Assembly (NCBI GenBank): GCA_017999915.1
Contig: JAGNKX010000003.1
Coordinates: 248,001-312,000 of the forward strand
Length of the DNA stretch: 64,000 nucleotides
DNA from: Spirochaetota bacterium
GTDB lineage: Bacteria > Spirochaetota > UBA4802 > UBA5550
Direction: 5' to 3'
Shown here: one piece after another, positions 16,335-25,238 of the stretch
How positions within the stretch are numbered: the first letter of the stretch is position 1
Layout: every line of letters begins with the position of its first letter
The notes under the pieces: model-generated
The model's database searches: none
The model's input: only the letters and a program-made list of their open reading frames with translations
Told to the model about the DNA's origin: nothing
Made by a program: the position numbers and the translations under genes

Positions 16335-17135
16335 TCACTCCCTGAAATCACGGGGCGCCGGGGCGAAACCGTTGGCGGCGGGCCAGAACCTGTTTTCCCT
16401 TTCACAGGAAGCGATGCCTTTTCGGCAGAGCTCCTGGCGCCATTCATATTTCATGATGACCTTGTCGGTCATGGTCTGTTCGGGCTCGAAGGGGACCTCC
16501 CGGGCGGGGGAGTAGGTGGTTTCGCCGAAGCCGGTCCCGGCTTCACTTTCGGCGCTTGCCCCCTTCTGCTTTTCGGAATAGTTCCTCTTGCGGTCGCTCC
16601 GCGACCCTGACCGGTAATCATCGCGGTACGGTGTGACCGGCGTCACGTTGCACTGCTTCTCACGGTATACTCCCACGGCGATAGTGCCCATGGCGGAGCC
16701 GTCCGCGAAAGCCCTCTCCGCGTATGAATCCGACTGCTCGGTGAAATAGAACCGGTTCGTCCGCTCCATGGAGGTGCGCCAGCCATTGAAGGTGTTCGAT
16801 GAATAGGGCTCGATGATGTACATCCGCTCGCTGTTCCGGAGGTATGATTTTACGCCGCTTATGATGTTCCTCCCGTCCACGGCGATGACCACGGCGATGC
16901 GACGACCCGTCCTGTTCGTCACCTCGATGGAATAGCGATCGCCCTTCACGGCCTCCATGTAGTAGTAGGCGCCGGCCCCGCACGTCCGGGGAAAGGCGCG
17001 ATATCGCGGTAAAACTCCGCCACTGTCAGATATGACGCGCACGTCAATTGCTTCCTGAGCCGGCCTGGGGGAATATCCTGCAGCGGGCGCGATTATCATG
17101 ATCGATAGAACAATGCACATTAATAGCTGTTTCAT
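16335..17135 (-). CDS. Secreted protein of unknown function
   Basis: The start at 17135 has AGGAGA at good distance and gives a clean signal peptide (MKQLLMCIVLSIMIIAPAAG). The 266-residue product has an N-terminal beta-rich domain holding VTNRTGRRIAVVIAVDGRN, IISG, NSERMYIIEPYSS, GWRTSMERTNRFYFT and a DGSAMGTIAVGVYRE block. I believe this block recurs in uncharacterised secreted proteins of other bacteria, from memory only. A Ser/Lys/Glu-rich, probably flexible C-terminal part follows, ending in helical segments. The next gene upstream on the same strand is a small Cys-rich protein with its own terminator, so the two are separate units. Confidence 0.65.
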   Translation of the reverse strand: MKQLLMCIVLSIMIIAPAAGYSPRPAQEAIDVRVISDSGGVLPRYRAFPRTCGAGAYYYMEAVKGDRYSIEVTNRTGRRIAVVIAVDGRNIISGVKSYLRNSERMYIIEPYSSNTFNGWRTSMERTNRFYFTEQSDSYAERAFADGSAMGTIAVGVYREKQCNVTPVTPYRDDYRSGSRSDRKRNYSEKQKGASAESEAGTGFGETTYSPAREVPFEPEQTMTDKVIMKYEWRQELCRKGIASCERENRFWPAANGFAPAPRDFRE

Positions 17136-17216
17136 GATTGCCGTCTCCTGTACCTTTTCTTTGAGAGTATGACAGTCGAAACAGCGGGGAAGTTCTCTGT
17201 AAAGTAGCGGATCAAT

Positions 17217-17246
17217 AAAAAAAGGGGCCTTTTCTGAAGCCCCTTT
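17217..17246 (-). terminator. Rho-independent terminator of the small Cys-rich gene
   Basis: On the minus strand, aaaggggc (17246-17239) pairs with gccccttt (17228-17221), followed by a run of seven T. It lies 25 bases beyond the stop codon of the gene at 17271-17516. Confidence 0.8.
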
Positions 17247-17270
17247 CATTTTAAGGAAGTATGATACCGG

Positions 17271-17516
17271 TTAGCACTTTTTCACGTTTGCCGCTGTGGA
17301 GCAGGACGATGTGCCGGTGATCTTGCATCCTCTGTTTTCGCAGGTTTTCCTGTCGGCCGAGGTGTCTTTTCCTGAGGGTGACGCGCACTGCTGGCAGGAG
17401 CTGCCGGAACCGCAGTTGAAGCAGAGGCCCGAGTCGGCAGTCACTTGCACCGGGGACGTGGAAATCATAAAAGCGGAAAGAATGACGAGCGAGGCGAATA
17501 CGACGATCTTTTTCAT
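17271..17516 (-). CDS. Small secreted cysteine-rich protein
   Basis: The protein has 81 residues. The first 27 form a signal peptide (ending VQVTADS). The mature part of about 54 residues has eight Cys arranged CxxC, CxxC, C, C, C, C, including SCQQCAS, TCENRGC, a central SCSTA and a final KKC. Such spacing suits disulfides or a metal site. GGAGG stands nine bases before the ATG and a strong terminator follows, so it is a well-defined single-gene unit. Function is not recognised. Confidence 0.75.
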   Translation of the reverse strand: MKKIVVFASLVILSAFMISTSPVQVTADSGLCFNCGSGSSCQQCASPSGKDTSADRKTCENRGCKITGTSSCSTAANVKKC

Positions 17517-17543
17517 GCTGTGTACCTCCGTTGATTTTTGATG

Positions 17544-17572
17544 ACTATTGCGGATAAATCCGGAATTGTCAA
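17544..17572 (-). promoter_or_regulatory. Candidate promoter of the small Cys-rich gene
   Basis: On the minus strand TTGACA (17572-17567) is followed after 17 bases by AATAGT (17549-17544), upstream of the GGAGG and ATG of the gene ending at 17516. The -35 is good, the -10 poor. Confidence 0.35.
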
Positions 17573-17617
17573 TAGTAAATTATTATGTCTTGATCAAAAA
17601 GAACCGGCAGGGAGGCC

Positions 17618-20149
17618 TCATACCTTGAAATAATCCACCGCCTGCTTCAGCGCCTCGGCCATGGAGGCCAGGTTTTCCGACGTGCCGGAAAGCTCCTCGG
17701 AACCGGACGCGTTGGCCTGGGTGAGCTCGTTGATGTTGGTCACGGATTTTACGATCTCGTTGACTGCATTTTTCTGCTCCTCTGTGGCGACACGGATATC
17801 GTTGGAGAGGCTTCCGGCGTATTCGGCCTTTTTGTTAACGTTTTGATTTATCTCGGTTTGGGCCCGCATGAATTCCGTGATGGAGCTCATCATCGACCGC
17901 ATGGTGGTGACGCCCTCGATGATCATGCTGATGGTCTCCACGGTTTTCTGGGAATTGGTGATGCCGCGGGCCGTTTCCTCCGCGTTGTTCTTGATATGGC
18001 GGTCGATATCCTTGATCGAGGTGGCGGTCTGGTCGGCAAGCTTGGAAACCTCGTCCGCGACGACCGCGAAGCCGCGTCCCGCTTCACCGGCCCGGGCTGC
18101 CTCGATGGAGGCGTTCAGGGAGAGGAGGTTGATCTGCTCGGATATCCCGGTTATGATGCCGAGGATGTTGGTCATCTCGTTGGAGCTTTCGATGATCTTG
18201 GACATGCTCACGCTCATCTCTTTCAGGAGCTGTTCCCCGTCATGGGCCTTGCCGGCCACCCTGTCCGCAATGGAAAAGGCGTTCTGTATCTTCACGTTCA
18301 TCTCGTCGATCTTGCCGGACAGGTCCGCCAGCTGCTTGCCGAGGGTGTCCATGCTCTCGTATTGTATGAGGGCGCCGTTGGTTACGCTGTCCATGCCGGC
18401 GGCCATCTCCTCGACGGTAGCGGTCACTTCTTCCGCTGACGAGGCCTGGTTCTGGGCGTTGTCCGAGAAGGTCATGACGGTGGCCGACATCTCCGTGGAT
18501 GACGACGCCAGCTCGTCGGAAATGTTCTTGATGTTCCGCAGTGCGTGGCGGAGGCGCCGCATGAAGGAAATGAGCTTGATCGACATCCTTCCCACCTCGT
18601 CGTCGGAGAGCACCGTCAGCCGCTGGTTCAGGTCGCCCTGGGCGATATTTTCGATGACGCGGGAGTATGACTCCAGGGGCTCGAGCTTCTTGTTGATGAG
18701 AATGAACATAGATATCCCGACGGCCACAAGGCCGAGGATGGATATCAGAATCATCACGATGCCGGAACCCAGGATCCTGCCGTCTATGTCCGAGAGGTAT
18801 ATCGTTGCCAGGGTGTTGAAACCATACCGTTCGCTTTTTTTATTGAGCTGGATTTTGTGTTTTCCCTCCCATACATATTCAAGGATCGATCCGCTGGGGA
18901 GTTTTACCAGTTTTTTGCCCCAGTCGAATTTTTTCGCGTCTGTCATGAGAATCTTGCTCTGGGGATGGGCCATACACAGAAAGTCCCGGTCGACAATGTA
19001 GGTATAACCGGTGTCGCCTATTTTCTCCTGGCCTATGAGGCGCTTGGTCGCGGCGGCAAGGTCAAATGAGAGACCCATGACACATGTCGTCACCTTGCCA
19101 TCCTTGATGGGGACGCACATGACCATTGCAGGCTTGCCGTTCACGGGCGACAGGTGGGCCCCGCTCAGGGTCGTCTCGCCCTTTTGGGACCGGGTGATGC
19201 AATCGGCTATTTCGGTTTGCGTTATCCGGCCGCCGGCCAGGGCGGGCGTGGAACCGCTGAGTATGGCCGGTGCCGCCCCGGCAGTGGCTATGAAGGCGTA
19301 TTCGTAGTAATCGCTCTGGCTTACAAGCTTTTTAAGAAGGGCGCCATGGTTCCCGGCGCCCCGGGCGCGGCCGATCCCGGCGTCGGCGGCCAGGAGCTTC
19401 ATTTCAGCCGCTTTCTCGTCAATGAGGGTTTCCACGTTCTTTTCTATCGTGGACGAGCTCTTCCGCATCTCCTCTATGAACATGTTCTTTATCAGGTTGT
19501 GGCTCAGGTTTAAGATCGCGCCTGATATGAATATCAGCATGAGCACGATATACGATATGACGATGTAGGTGAGGGGCAGCGATAGGCGTTTTTTCTTTTC
19601 TTTTGATGTATCTATGTCGCGGTTAAGGGCCCCCAGGTCGGCGATAGACTCGATGAACCGTTCCGACATGCGGTAATAGAGAATGGCGCTGAGGACCGTA
19701 TTGAACAGCAGCAGCGCCACCATGTTAAAGAATTGCACGCCTGACACATCGGTGAGGAGATGGACAAAGATTATGAAGGCGGGCATGATGAGACACCATC
19801 GCAGGACCGCCATGAAGCTGTGCATGAAGGGAAAAGCGAAAAATGCCTTGCGCGAGGCTCGATATTCTTCTTCCTCTACCTGAATTCCGTTAACCCATTT
19901 TATGAACGTTTCCTTGAATCCCCCAATGGTGCGCCTGTTTATTATTACGGACGAAATCAGCGCCGCAACGGTCCCAACGGCAAGGGCGCCGATGAAGATA
20001 AGGTTTTTCTGAATTCCCATGTTGAGCTGGTACAGTAAGATCGCCGTTGTTACAGGGACCAGAATGCAATAACTGATACCTTCGGAATAGATCAACATCC
20101 GTTTCATGGCGGTGTTGAAGGAGGCCATTTTTATTTCTGATTCGTTCAT
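17618..20149 (-). CDS. Methyl-accepting chemotaxis protein with multi-helix N-terminus and Cache sensor
   Basis: The ATG at 20149 has GGAG six bases upstream; a TTG seven codons earlier is less likely. The protein (843 residues) is unusual for its N-terminal set of about five hydrophobic helices (residues 15-210) before a periplasmic Cache-like sensor (about 215-460, with [18 protein letters not shown]). Then come one more helix (about 470-490), HAMP, and a signalling coiled coil whose tip is [28 protein letters not shown]. It would control CheA from the membrane. There is no C-terminal pentapeptide tether. No che genes are adjacent. Confidence 0.93.
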   Translation of the reverse strand: MNESEIKMASFNTAMKRMLIYSEGISYCILVPVTTAILLYQLNMGIQKNLIFIGALAVGTVAALISSVIINRRTIGGFKETFIKWVNGIQVEEEEYRASRKAFFAFPFMHSFMAVLRWCLIMPAFIIFVHLLTDVSGVQFFNMVALLLFNTVLSAILYYRMSERFIESIADLGALNRDIDTSKEKKKRLSLPLTYIVISYIVLMLIFISGAILNLSHNLIKNMFIEEMRKSSSTIEKNVETLIDEKAAEMKLLAADAGIGRARGAGNHGALLKKLVSQSDYYEYAFIATAGAAPAILSGSTPALAGGRITQTEIADCITRSQKGETTLSGAHLSPVNGKPAMVMCVPIKDGKVTTCVMGLSFDLAAATKRLIGQEKIGDTGYTYIVDRDFLCMAHPQSKILMTDAKKFDWGKKLVKLPSGSILEYVWEGKHKIQLNKKSERYGFNTLATIYLSDIDGRILGSGIVMILISILGLVAVGISMFILINKKLEPLESYSRVIENIAQGDLNQRLTVLSDDEVGRMSIKLISFMRRLRHALRNIKNISDELASSSTEMSATVMTFSDNAQNQASSAEEVTATVEEMAAGMDSVTNGALIQYESMDTLGKQLADLSGKIDEMNVKIQNAFSIADRVAGKAHDGEQLLKEMSVSMSKIIESSNEMTNILGIITGISEQINLLSLNASIEAARAGEAGRGFAVVADEVSKLADQTATSIKDIDRHIKNNAEETARGITNSQKTVETISMIIEGVTTMRSMMSSITEFMRAQTEINQNVNKKAEYAGSLSNDIRVATEEQKNAVNEIVKSVTNINELTQANASGSEELSGTSENLASMAEALKQAVDYFKV

Positions 20150-20170
20150 TGAATTCTCCATTATATTCAA

Positions 20171-20569
20171 CGTGATCTCTTGGGTATAGGTTATGAAGGG
20201 CTTGCTATACGGTTATCGTCATTGTATCAAGATAGTACAAGCCTGGCCGGAATAATAGTATTATTTGTAGCATATACTCAAATCTTACTATTTTATCGTT
20301 AATCGTCAAACTCTTTTTTTCTCATCATTACCGCTCACCTTGTTCCGGAACCGGGTGAAAATTTTTTACCGATGCCGGGGCATGATGATTATATATTTAT
20401 TTGAAAGAATTTCAGGGTTTTTGTATCATTGGTTGTATCCGGTCCTTTTGAACGCATGGTTACCCTGGTTTGAGACGGCCCGTATCCACAAGAAGGCAGC
20501 CGGTGAGTAGAGCAATAAGCAAGGTCCATGATTGTATGATCTGATGATCTGATGCCATGAGGGAGAATA
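20171..20569. other. Divergent intergenic region, no gene seen
   Basis: This stretch of about 400 bases lies between the divergent chemotaxis receptor and MORN lipoprotein genes and presumably holds both promoters. It is AT-rich at 20250-20330 and has a short direct repeat (atgatctg-type) at about 20535-20553. No convincing promoter pair, terminator or small gene was found. Confidence 0.4.
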
Positions 20570-21466
20570 ATGGAAAAGAAATTTCTATCAATAGCGGTAC
20601 TCGCCGTATTTATTTCAGGCTGCTCCACCGGCGTTATAGAAGACGGCAGGAACAGCGGCGCTGACCGTTGCGTAAAGGGAAATTGCGTGAACGGCACCGG
20701 GACCTTTCATTATTCCGATGGGAAAATATATGAAGGGCAGTGGAAAGAGGGGAGCCCCGACGGGAAAGGCGTGATAACCCTTTCCGACGGCTCCAGGTAC
20801 GCGGGGATGTGGAAAAACGGTTTCAAGAACGGCCAGGGGACCCTGACCAATCCCAATGATGACAGACTGTCCGGTATCTGGAAAGACGATAAGCTTCTCC
20901 TGGGCTATGTGGTCATCACCTTCCCGGACGGGACCCGTTATGAAGGCCAATGGAGGAACAGGGGGATCGGCGGCAGGGGTGTCATGGACTATCCCGACGG
21001 CGGCAGGTACGAGGGAGAGTGGAAGGATGGCAAGCGAGACGGTACGGGAACCTTCACGACCCGGGCCGGATTCAGCTATTCCGGGCAGTGGAAGGACGAC
21101 CGGTGTCATGGAAAGGGAACCATGGAATCCGGGGACGGCAGCGTCTATTCAGGCCAGTGGCTGAACGGCGTGTTCAACGGGGAGGGGACCATGACCTATC
21201 CCGACGGGAGCAGGTACAGGGGCGGCTGGAAGGATGGGAAGTATGACGGTATCGGCGCCTTCACCAGTCCCCTCGGGGAAAGGCACACGGGGCAATGGAA
21301 GGACGGCAAACCCCATGGGAAGGGGACCCACATGCAGCATACGGGAAGGATGTACAAGGGTGATTGGAAGGACGGCAAGCCCCATGGATGGGGGGCTTCA
21401 TATGACGCCAAAGGCAGGCTGGAATTCGAGGGACGATGGGTTAACGGCGAATTCGTGGGTAAATGA
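20570..21466 (+). CDS. MORN-repeat lipoprotein
   Basis: The signal peptide ends in lipobox FISGC (Cys18), so the 298-residue protein is lipid-anchored. From about residue 40 to the end it is an almost unbroken series of about eleven MORN repeats of the form YEGQWKDG-x-x-HGKGTxTxPDGSR. MORN repeats form elongated beta structures that bind lipids or proteins, or act as rulers. Most characterised examples are cytoplasmic, so a lipoprotein made only of MORN repeats points to an envelope scaffold. GGGAG precedes the ATG. A degraded hairpin lies about 45 bases downstream. Confidence 0.92.
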   Translation: MEKKFLSIAVLAVFISGCSTGVIEDGRNSGADRCVKGNCVNGTGTFHYSDGKIYEGQWKEGSPDGKGVITLSDGSRYAGMWKNGFKNGQGTLTNPNDDRLSGIWKDDKLLLGYVVITFPDGTRYEGQWRNRGIGGRGVMDYPDGGRYEGEWKDGKRDGTGTFTTRAGFSYSGQWKDDRCHGKGTMESGDGSVYSGQWLNGVFNGEGTMTYPDGSRYRGGWKDGKYDGIGAFTSPLGERHTGQWKDGKPHGKGTHMQHTGRMYKGDWKDGKPHGWGASYDAKGRLEFEGRWVNGEFVGK

Positions 21467-21584
21467 TTTTTTTATCGAACGCTGGCAAAACATTATTCGA
21501 CAAAATACCCCGTAGCTTGCTGGGGGGATTTTATCGTGCTTGACTTTTTCATAAAATATACGAAGCTATCAACATGAGGTTGCC

Positions 21585-22610
21585 ATGGTAAAGAACTGTC
21601 TGTATAGATGCAGGGCCTTGTCTTTCTGTGCCATCATCTGTTTTGTTGCCGTTGCCGGATCGGGGCCGGGTACGGCTATGGGAGCCGCGGCCCGGCAGAG
21701 CGGGCCAGAGCCGCAGAACATAGCCTTCGATTTCCTGGACATGGAAAAGTCCTTTGGCGCCGGTCCCATCCACTTCGAGCGTATCAACGATATCATCGCG
21801 AAGGCGAAAGCGAGGCTTCCGCTCAAGTCCGCGTACACCAGGGACGAAGCCCTTGCGGTATTGAAGGGCATCGATTCCCTCCTAAAGGGTGAAGGCTTTG
21901 TGTTCAGAGATAACTTTCTCCTGTGCAAGGGCCTTGATAAAAAAACCATTGACTGTGACAACTACTGCACCGTCTACACGGCCATCGCGGAAGTGCTGAA
22001 AATCCCCATCGTGCCGGTCTATGCGCCCAATCACAGCTTTGTCCGCTTCTATCTCGATGACGGCGCCTATGTCAACTGGGAGACGACAAAGTCGGCGACT
22101 TATGATGATAACTATTACATCAGGATCCTGAAAATTTCCGATGTTTCCCTCAAGAAAGGCGTGTACCTGAAAACCCTCGGAAGGAACGAATTCATCGGCG
22201 TGGAGTTCAATAACATCGGCGCATACCTGATGTCGTCGAAGAAATTTCTCGAGGCGGTTCCCTATTTCAATTCGGCGCTGCGGCACTACCCGAAATTCTC
22301 ATCAGCCTATCATAACCGCGGGACTGCCCTGTACGCGTTGGGCCGCACAAAGAACGCCCTCAATGACCTTTCGGCGGCCCGCGTCCTGGACCCGAACAGG
22401 GCCAGCACCCGCATCACCCTCGGCGATATTTACCTTGACCTGAAGGAGTATGCCCGGGCCGAGGAGGAGTACCTGGCTGCCGTCAATCTCGATCCGGGCA
22501 ACTACATTCCCTATAACAACCTGGCCCTGATCATGAAGGAAACGGGCAGGGAGGAAGAATCGCGCCGATGGTTCAAGAAGAGCCTTGAGGTCAAGGGGCG
22601 CAAGAGATAA
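21585..22610 (+). CDS. Secreted transglutaminase-like/TPR protein
   Basis: The 341-residue product has an N-terminal signal peptide (to about residue 32). A central region resembles a transglutaminase-like core: DCDNYCTVYTAIA near residue 125, then APNHSFVRF and VNWETT, supplying possible Cys, His and acidic residues. It is followed by three to four tetratricopeptide repeats (about 210-335, for example AYHNRGTALYALGRTKNALNDL). The catalytic assignment is tentative, while the TPRs are clear. The DinB-like gene starts 24 bases downstream, so they may be co-transcribed. Confidence 0.72.
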   Translation: MVKNCLYRCRALSFCAIICFVAVAGSGPGTAMGAAARQSGPEPQNIAFDFLDMEKSFGAGPIHFERINDIIAKAKARLPLKSAYTRDEALAVLKGIDSLLKGEGFVFRDNFLLCKGLDKKTIDCDNYCTVYTAIAEVLKIPIVPVYAPNHSFVRFYLDDGAYVNWETTKSATYDDNYYIRILKISDVSLKKGVYLKTLGRNEFIGVEFNNIGAYLMSSKKFLEAVPYFNSALRHYPKFSSAYHNRGTALYALGRTKNALNDLSAARVLDPNRASTRITLGDIYLDLKEYARAEEEYLAAVNLDPGNYIPYNNLALIMKETGREEESRRWFKKSLEVKGRKR

Positions 22611-22634
22611 AACCAGGCCACAGGAGGAGGCTCC

Positions 22635-23156
22635 ATGAGAAACATTTTCCATACCCTGGCGATGTATAACCGGAGCGTCAATGAAGCCATGATGGAGCTG
22701 CTGAACGGCCTCTCCCGCGAACAGATCATGGCGGACACGAAGGCCTTCTTCCATTCGATCTTCGAGACATTCATGCATAACATCGCCACCGACCTTGTGT
22801 GGCTGCGGAGATTCCAGGCGATATATCCTGACACCAAATGCCTTAAGGATAACGCGCTTCTCTCCCTGGACGATCACCAGATCAGGGAAAAAACCAAAGG
22901 AGACCTCCGGTACATATTTGAGCTCCGGAAGCAGGTCGACGCCCTGATCGAGGAATTCATCCATGAGATAAACGACCAGGATTTCATCCGCGGCATCCAG
23001 TATAAGAACATCAGGGGGGAGCAGATGGACAAGCTCCTCTGGCAGGTCCTGCTGCACTGGTTCGTGCACCAGACCCATCACCGGGGCAATATTTCGGTAA
23101 TGCTCGATATGATCGGCGTGAACAATGACTTCTCGTCATTGATCTCAAGGGTGTAG
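22635..23156 (+). CDS. DinB-family metal-binding protein
   Basis: The protein (173 residues) is a four-helix bundle of the DinB/YfiT type. The expected three metal-binding His are visible: His48 in FETFMHNIATD and the pair in HWFVHQTHHRG near residue 145. Family members include thiol transferases and uncharacterised stress proteins; no activity can be assigned. AGGAGGAGG precedes the ATG. A bidirectional terminator separates it from the convergent gene downstream. Confidence 0.85.
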   Translation: MRNIFHTLAMYNRSVNEAMMELLNGLSREQIMADTKAFFHSIFETFMHNIATDLVWLRRFQAIYPDTKCLKDNALLSLDDHQIREKTKGDLRYIFELRKQVDALIEEFIHEINDQDFIRGIQYKNIRGEQMDKLLWQVLLHWFVHQTHHRGNISVMLDMIGVNNDFSSLISRV

Positions 23157-23164
23157 TGCATCAT

Positions 23165-23238
23165 AAAAAAGCGTCGAGGCCGCGGGGCAGGGTCCTGATC
23201 ATTAAAGCAGGTCCACCCGCCGGCCTCCCGGCTTTTTT
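23165..23238. terminator. Bidirectional terminator between convergent genes
   Basis: An A-run and stem at 23165-23182 pair with 23221-23238, which ends in a T-run, so hairpin plus T-tract forms on either strand. The inner part also contains cagg/cct pairings. It serves the DinB-like gene (+) and the gene at 23262-23690 (-). Confidence 0.7.
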
Positions 23239-23261
23239 GCTGAATGACGGCGAATCCTATC

Positions 23262-23690
23262 CTATTTTTTTCGGTCTTCCATGCTGTACCGCAGTATAAT
23301 CCGCCCCCAGCCCCCGCATTTTACGCCCACATCGAAACATCCGGCATGGTTGAACTTGATCCGGTTTGGATCGACGCCGTTGTACATGAGTTCATTGCTG
23401 GCGAAAATAACGGGCAGCATGGCCTGCAGCGCATAAATACAGACCTTTTTAGGGTTCAGTGCCGTGATGAGATTTCCGGCCCCATCGAAGTAAAATCTGT
23501 CACCGACCTTGTGATGGCTGTTGCATCCGTTGGATTCGATGACCTCGAAGACTATCGTTTTATTCATCAATTCGGGCGCCGTGGCAAGAACGGCTTCGTT
23601 GGCGGGATTCTTTTTGAACAGGACCATCTCCTCGTCAGTATAACCGAGATGTTTCTGCATTACCTCATACATTTTTTCGGGCGCATTCAT
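23262..23690 (-). CDS. Uncharacterised Cys-containing protein (TIGR04076-like), MarR-controlled
   Basis: The protein (142 residues) has a helical first third, then a compact domain with Cys and His in NGCNSHHKVGDRFYF, a second Cys near KKVCIYAL, and the block NHAGCFDVGVKCGGWGRI. This pattern recalls the TIGR04076 family, whose function is unknown; the assignment is from memory. A strong AAAGGAGG precedes the ATG. A MarR-type operator, GTTTGA-TG-TCAAAC, lies 23 bases upstream and matches the operator at the adjacent marR gene, so this is probably the regulator's main target. Confidence 0.62.
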   Translation of the reverse strand: MNAPEKMYEVMQKHLGYTDEEMVLFKKNPANEAVLATAPELMNKTIVFEVIESNGCNSHHKVGDRFYFDGAGNLITALNPKKVCIYALQAMLPVIFASNELMYNGVDPNRIKFNHAGCFDVGVKCGGWGRIILRYSMEDRKK

Positions 23691-23712
23691 GGTGCAACCT
23701 CCTTTGTGATTA

Positions 23713-23726
23713 GTTTGACATCAAAC
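23713..23726. promoter_or_regulatory. MarR-type operator copy 1
   Basis: The near-perfect dyad gtttgacatcaaac (one asymmetric base pair) lies upstream of the gene ending at 23690. It differs by one base from the perfect dyad at 24183-24196 in front of the MarR gene. Confidence 0.75.
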
Positions 23727-23742
23727 AATATGCCACGAGGCA

Positions 23743-24171
23743 TTACGCCTCCATTGTTGAGTTAATCTTGGACAAAAGCGTTACCAGTGTCTCCTTCTCC
23801 CTTTCGCTGATGTTTTCATAGGCCTTTTTTCTCAGGGTCCGCGATATTTCCATGATGTCCGGCTTCAGCGCGTTCCCCTTGTCGGTGAGGCCGATCCAGG
23901 TAACGCGGTTGTCATCAGCGTCCTTTCTTTTTTTTACATAACCGAGTCGAACGAGCTTGTTGACCAGGGCAGTGATCGTTGATTTGTCCTTGTCGATATG
24001 GGCGGTGAGGCCCGTCATCTGGATCTCCCCGTGAAGTATGAGAGCGCCGATTATCTCGCCGTGGGACGGGGCCAGTCCCCTGATCCCGTGCTTTTTAAGC
24101 TCTGACTGCAGCAGGCGGTTGGCCTTGTAATTGATCCTTCCAATGAGGAATATGATATGATCCTTGTTCAT
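23743..24171 (-). CDS. MarR-family transcriptional regulator
   Basis: The 142-residue protein is a standard MarR winged-helix regulator. A dimerisation helix comes first, then LILHGEIQMTGLTAHIDKDKSTITALVNKLVRLGYV carrying the recognition helix. The wing is KKRKDADDNRVTWIGLTDKG, and C-terminal dimer helices close the protein. The ATG at 24171 is chosen over a TTG nine codons earlier because that TTG lies inside the predicted promoter and operator. No Shine-Dalgarno sequence precedes the ATG, and the predicted transcript start falls on it. It probably represses itself and the gene at 23262-23690; the ligand is unknown. Confidence 0.88.
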   Translation of the reverse strand: MNKDHIIFLIGRINYKANRLLQSELKKHGIRGLAPSHGEIIGALILHGEIQMTGLTAHIDKDKSTITALVNKLVRLGYVKKRKDADDNRVTWIGLTDKGNALKPDIMEISRTLRKKAYENISEREKETLVTLLSKINSTMEA

Positions 24172-24176
24172 GGATG

Positions 24177-24206
24177 CATTTAGTTTGATATCAAACAAAT
24201 TGTCAA
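24177..24206 (-). promoter_or_regulatory. marR promoter with embedded perfect operator
   Basis: On the minus strand TTGACA (24206-24201) and a TAAAT-type -10 (about 24183-24177) are 17-18 bases apart. The perfect dyad GTTTGATATCAAAC at 24183-24196 fills the spacer. Binding there would block polymerase, giving autorepression. The predicted start lies at about 24170, on the ATG, which implies a leaderless message. Confidence 0.65.
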
Positions 24207-24467
24207 GTGTTTTTCATGATTCAAGCCTGTCCGGGCTTTTCCATGTTGATATGGAACTGGATGGAAATCAAAAAATTCTTTGTTATCATATATTTTATTG
24301 ACAATACATTTTTTAAATGTTTATTGCATCAAGACAGCGGTTGATTCATTACGTATCATGGACCCTGAAGGCACGGTGGCGGATTATTTCTACCGATGAA
24401 ATAAAGCCACGGAGTGACACATTTCTGTTACAATGGTGTTGTAGTAATCATAGAAACGGGTGCGCAT

Positions 24468-25238
24468 ATGAACATAATTGAAATGAAAAACATCAAGAAA
24501 GATTATCCCCTCGGTGAAACAGTGGTCCATGCCCTGCGGGGCATCGATCTTTCCGTCGAGGAGGGCGGCTTCATTTCCATAGTGGGCCCTTCCGGGAGCG
24601 GCAAAACTACGTTGCTGAATCTCATTGGATGCATTGACACCCCCACGGTAGGAAGCGTGAAGATCGGGGGTGAAGAGATAACGACGCTTGACGATAAGGC
24701 CCTCACCAATATACGGCTTTTCAAGGTGGGATTCATCTTCCAGACGTTTAACCTTATTCCCGTGCTTAATCTTCTTGAAAACGTGGAGTTTCCCCTCCTG
24801 CTCATGAAGGAGCAGAAGCTGTCCAAGGAGGAGATACGGGAGCGCGCGACAAAGTGCATCGAAGAGGTGGGCCTGAAGGAATACATCGAGCACCGGCCGG
24901 CGGAGCTTTCCGGCGGGCAGCGCCAGCGCGTGGCCATTGCCCGGGCCCTGGTCACGAAGCCCCAGATCGTCCTGGCCGATGAGCCGACGGCCAACCTTGA
25001 CTCCGAGACCGGGGCCGCCATCCTTACCCTGATGAAGCAGCTGAACAAAATAGAGAAAACCACCTTTATTTTCTCCACCCATGATCCGGATGTCCTCCAG
25101 TACGCGACGGACGTGGTGAAAATACGGGATGGGCTTATCGTCGACAGGACAAAAAGTTCGAAATTCCTTAAACAGGACGGTGTCAAAAAGAAAGCTCTCG
25201 CCAGGAGCGGCGGTTCTTCGCCGAAGAGGAAAAAATAG
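24468..25238 (+). CDS. ABC transporter ATPase (LolD/MacB type)
   Basis: The 256-residue protein has all ABC motifs. Walker A is GPSGSGKTT (about 39-47). The Q-loop is FQTFNL, the signature LSGGQRQRVAIARAL. Walker B is IVLADEPTANLD and the H-loop FSTHDPD. The sequence type is that of LolD/MacB/FtsE ATPases, which power FtsX-fold permeases by mechanotransmission rather than classical import. A short basic tail (KKKALARSGGSSPKRKK) follows. It is directly joined to two FtsX-like permeases, a LolA-like protein and a barrel protein. An upstream GTG at 24414 is a weaker start. A 15-bp dyad (acattt-ttt-aaatgt) lies at 24306-24320. Confidence 0.95.
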   Translation: MNIIEMKNIKKDYPLGETVVHALRGIDLSVEEGGFISIVGPSGSGKTTLLNLIGCIDTPTVGSVKIGGEEITTLDDKALTNIRLFKVGFIFQTFNLIPVLNLLENVEFPLLLMKEQKLSKEEIRERATKCIEEVGLKEYIEHRPAELSGGQRQRVAIARALVTKPQIVLADEPTANLDSETGAAILTLMKQLNKIEKTTFIFSTHDPDVLQYATDVVKIRDGLIVDRTKSSKFLKQDGVKKKALARSGGSSPKRKK

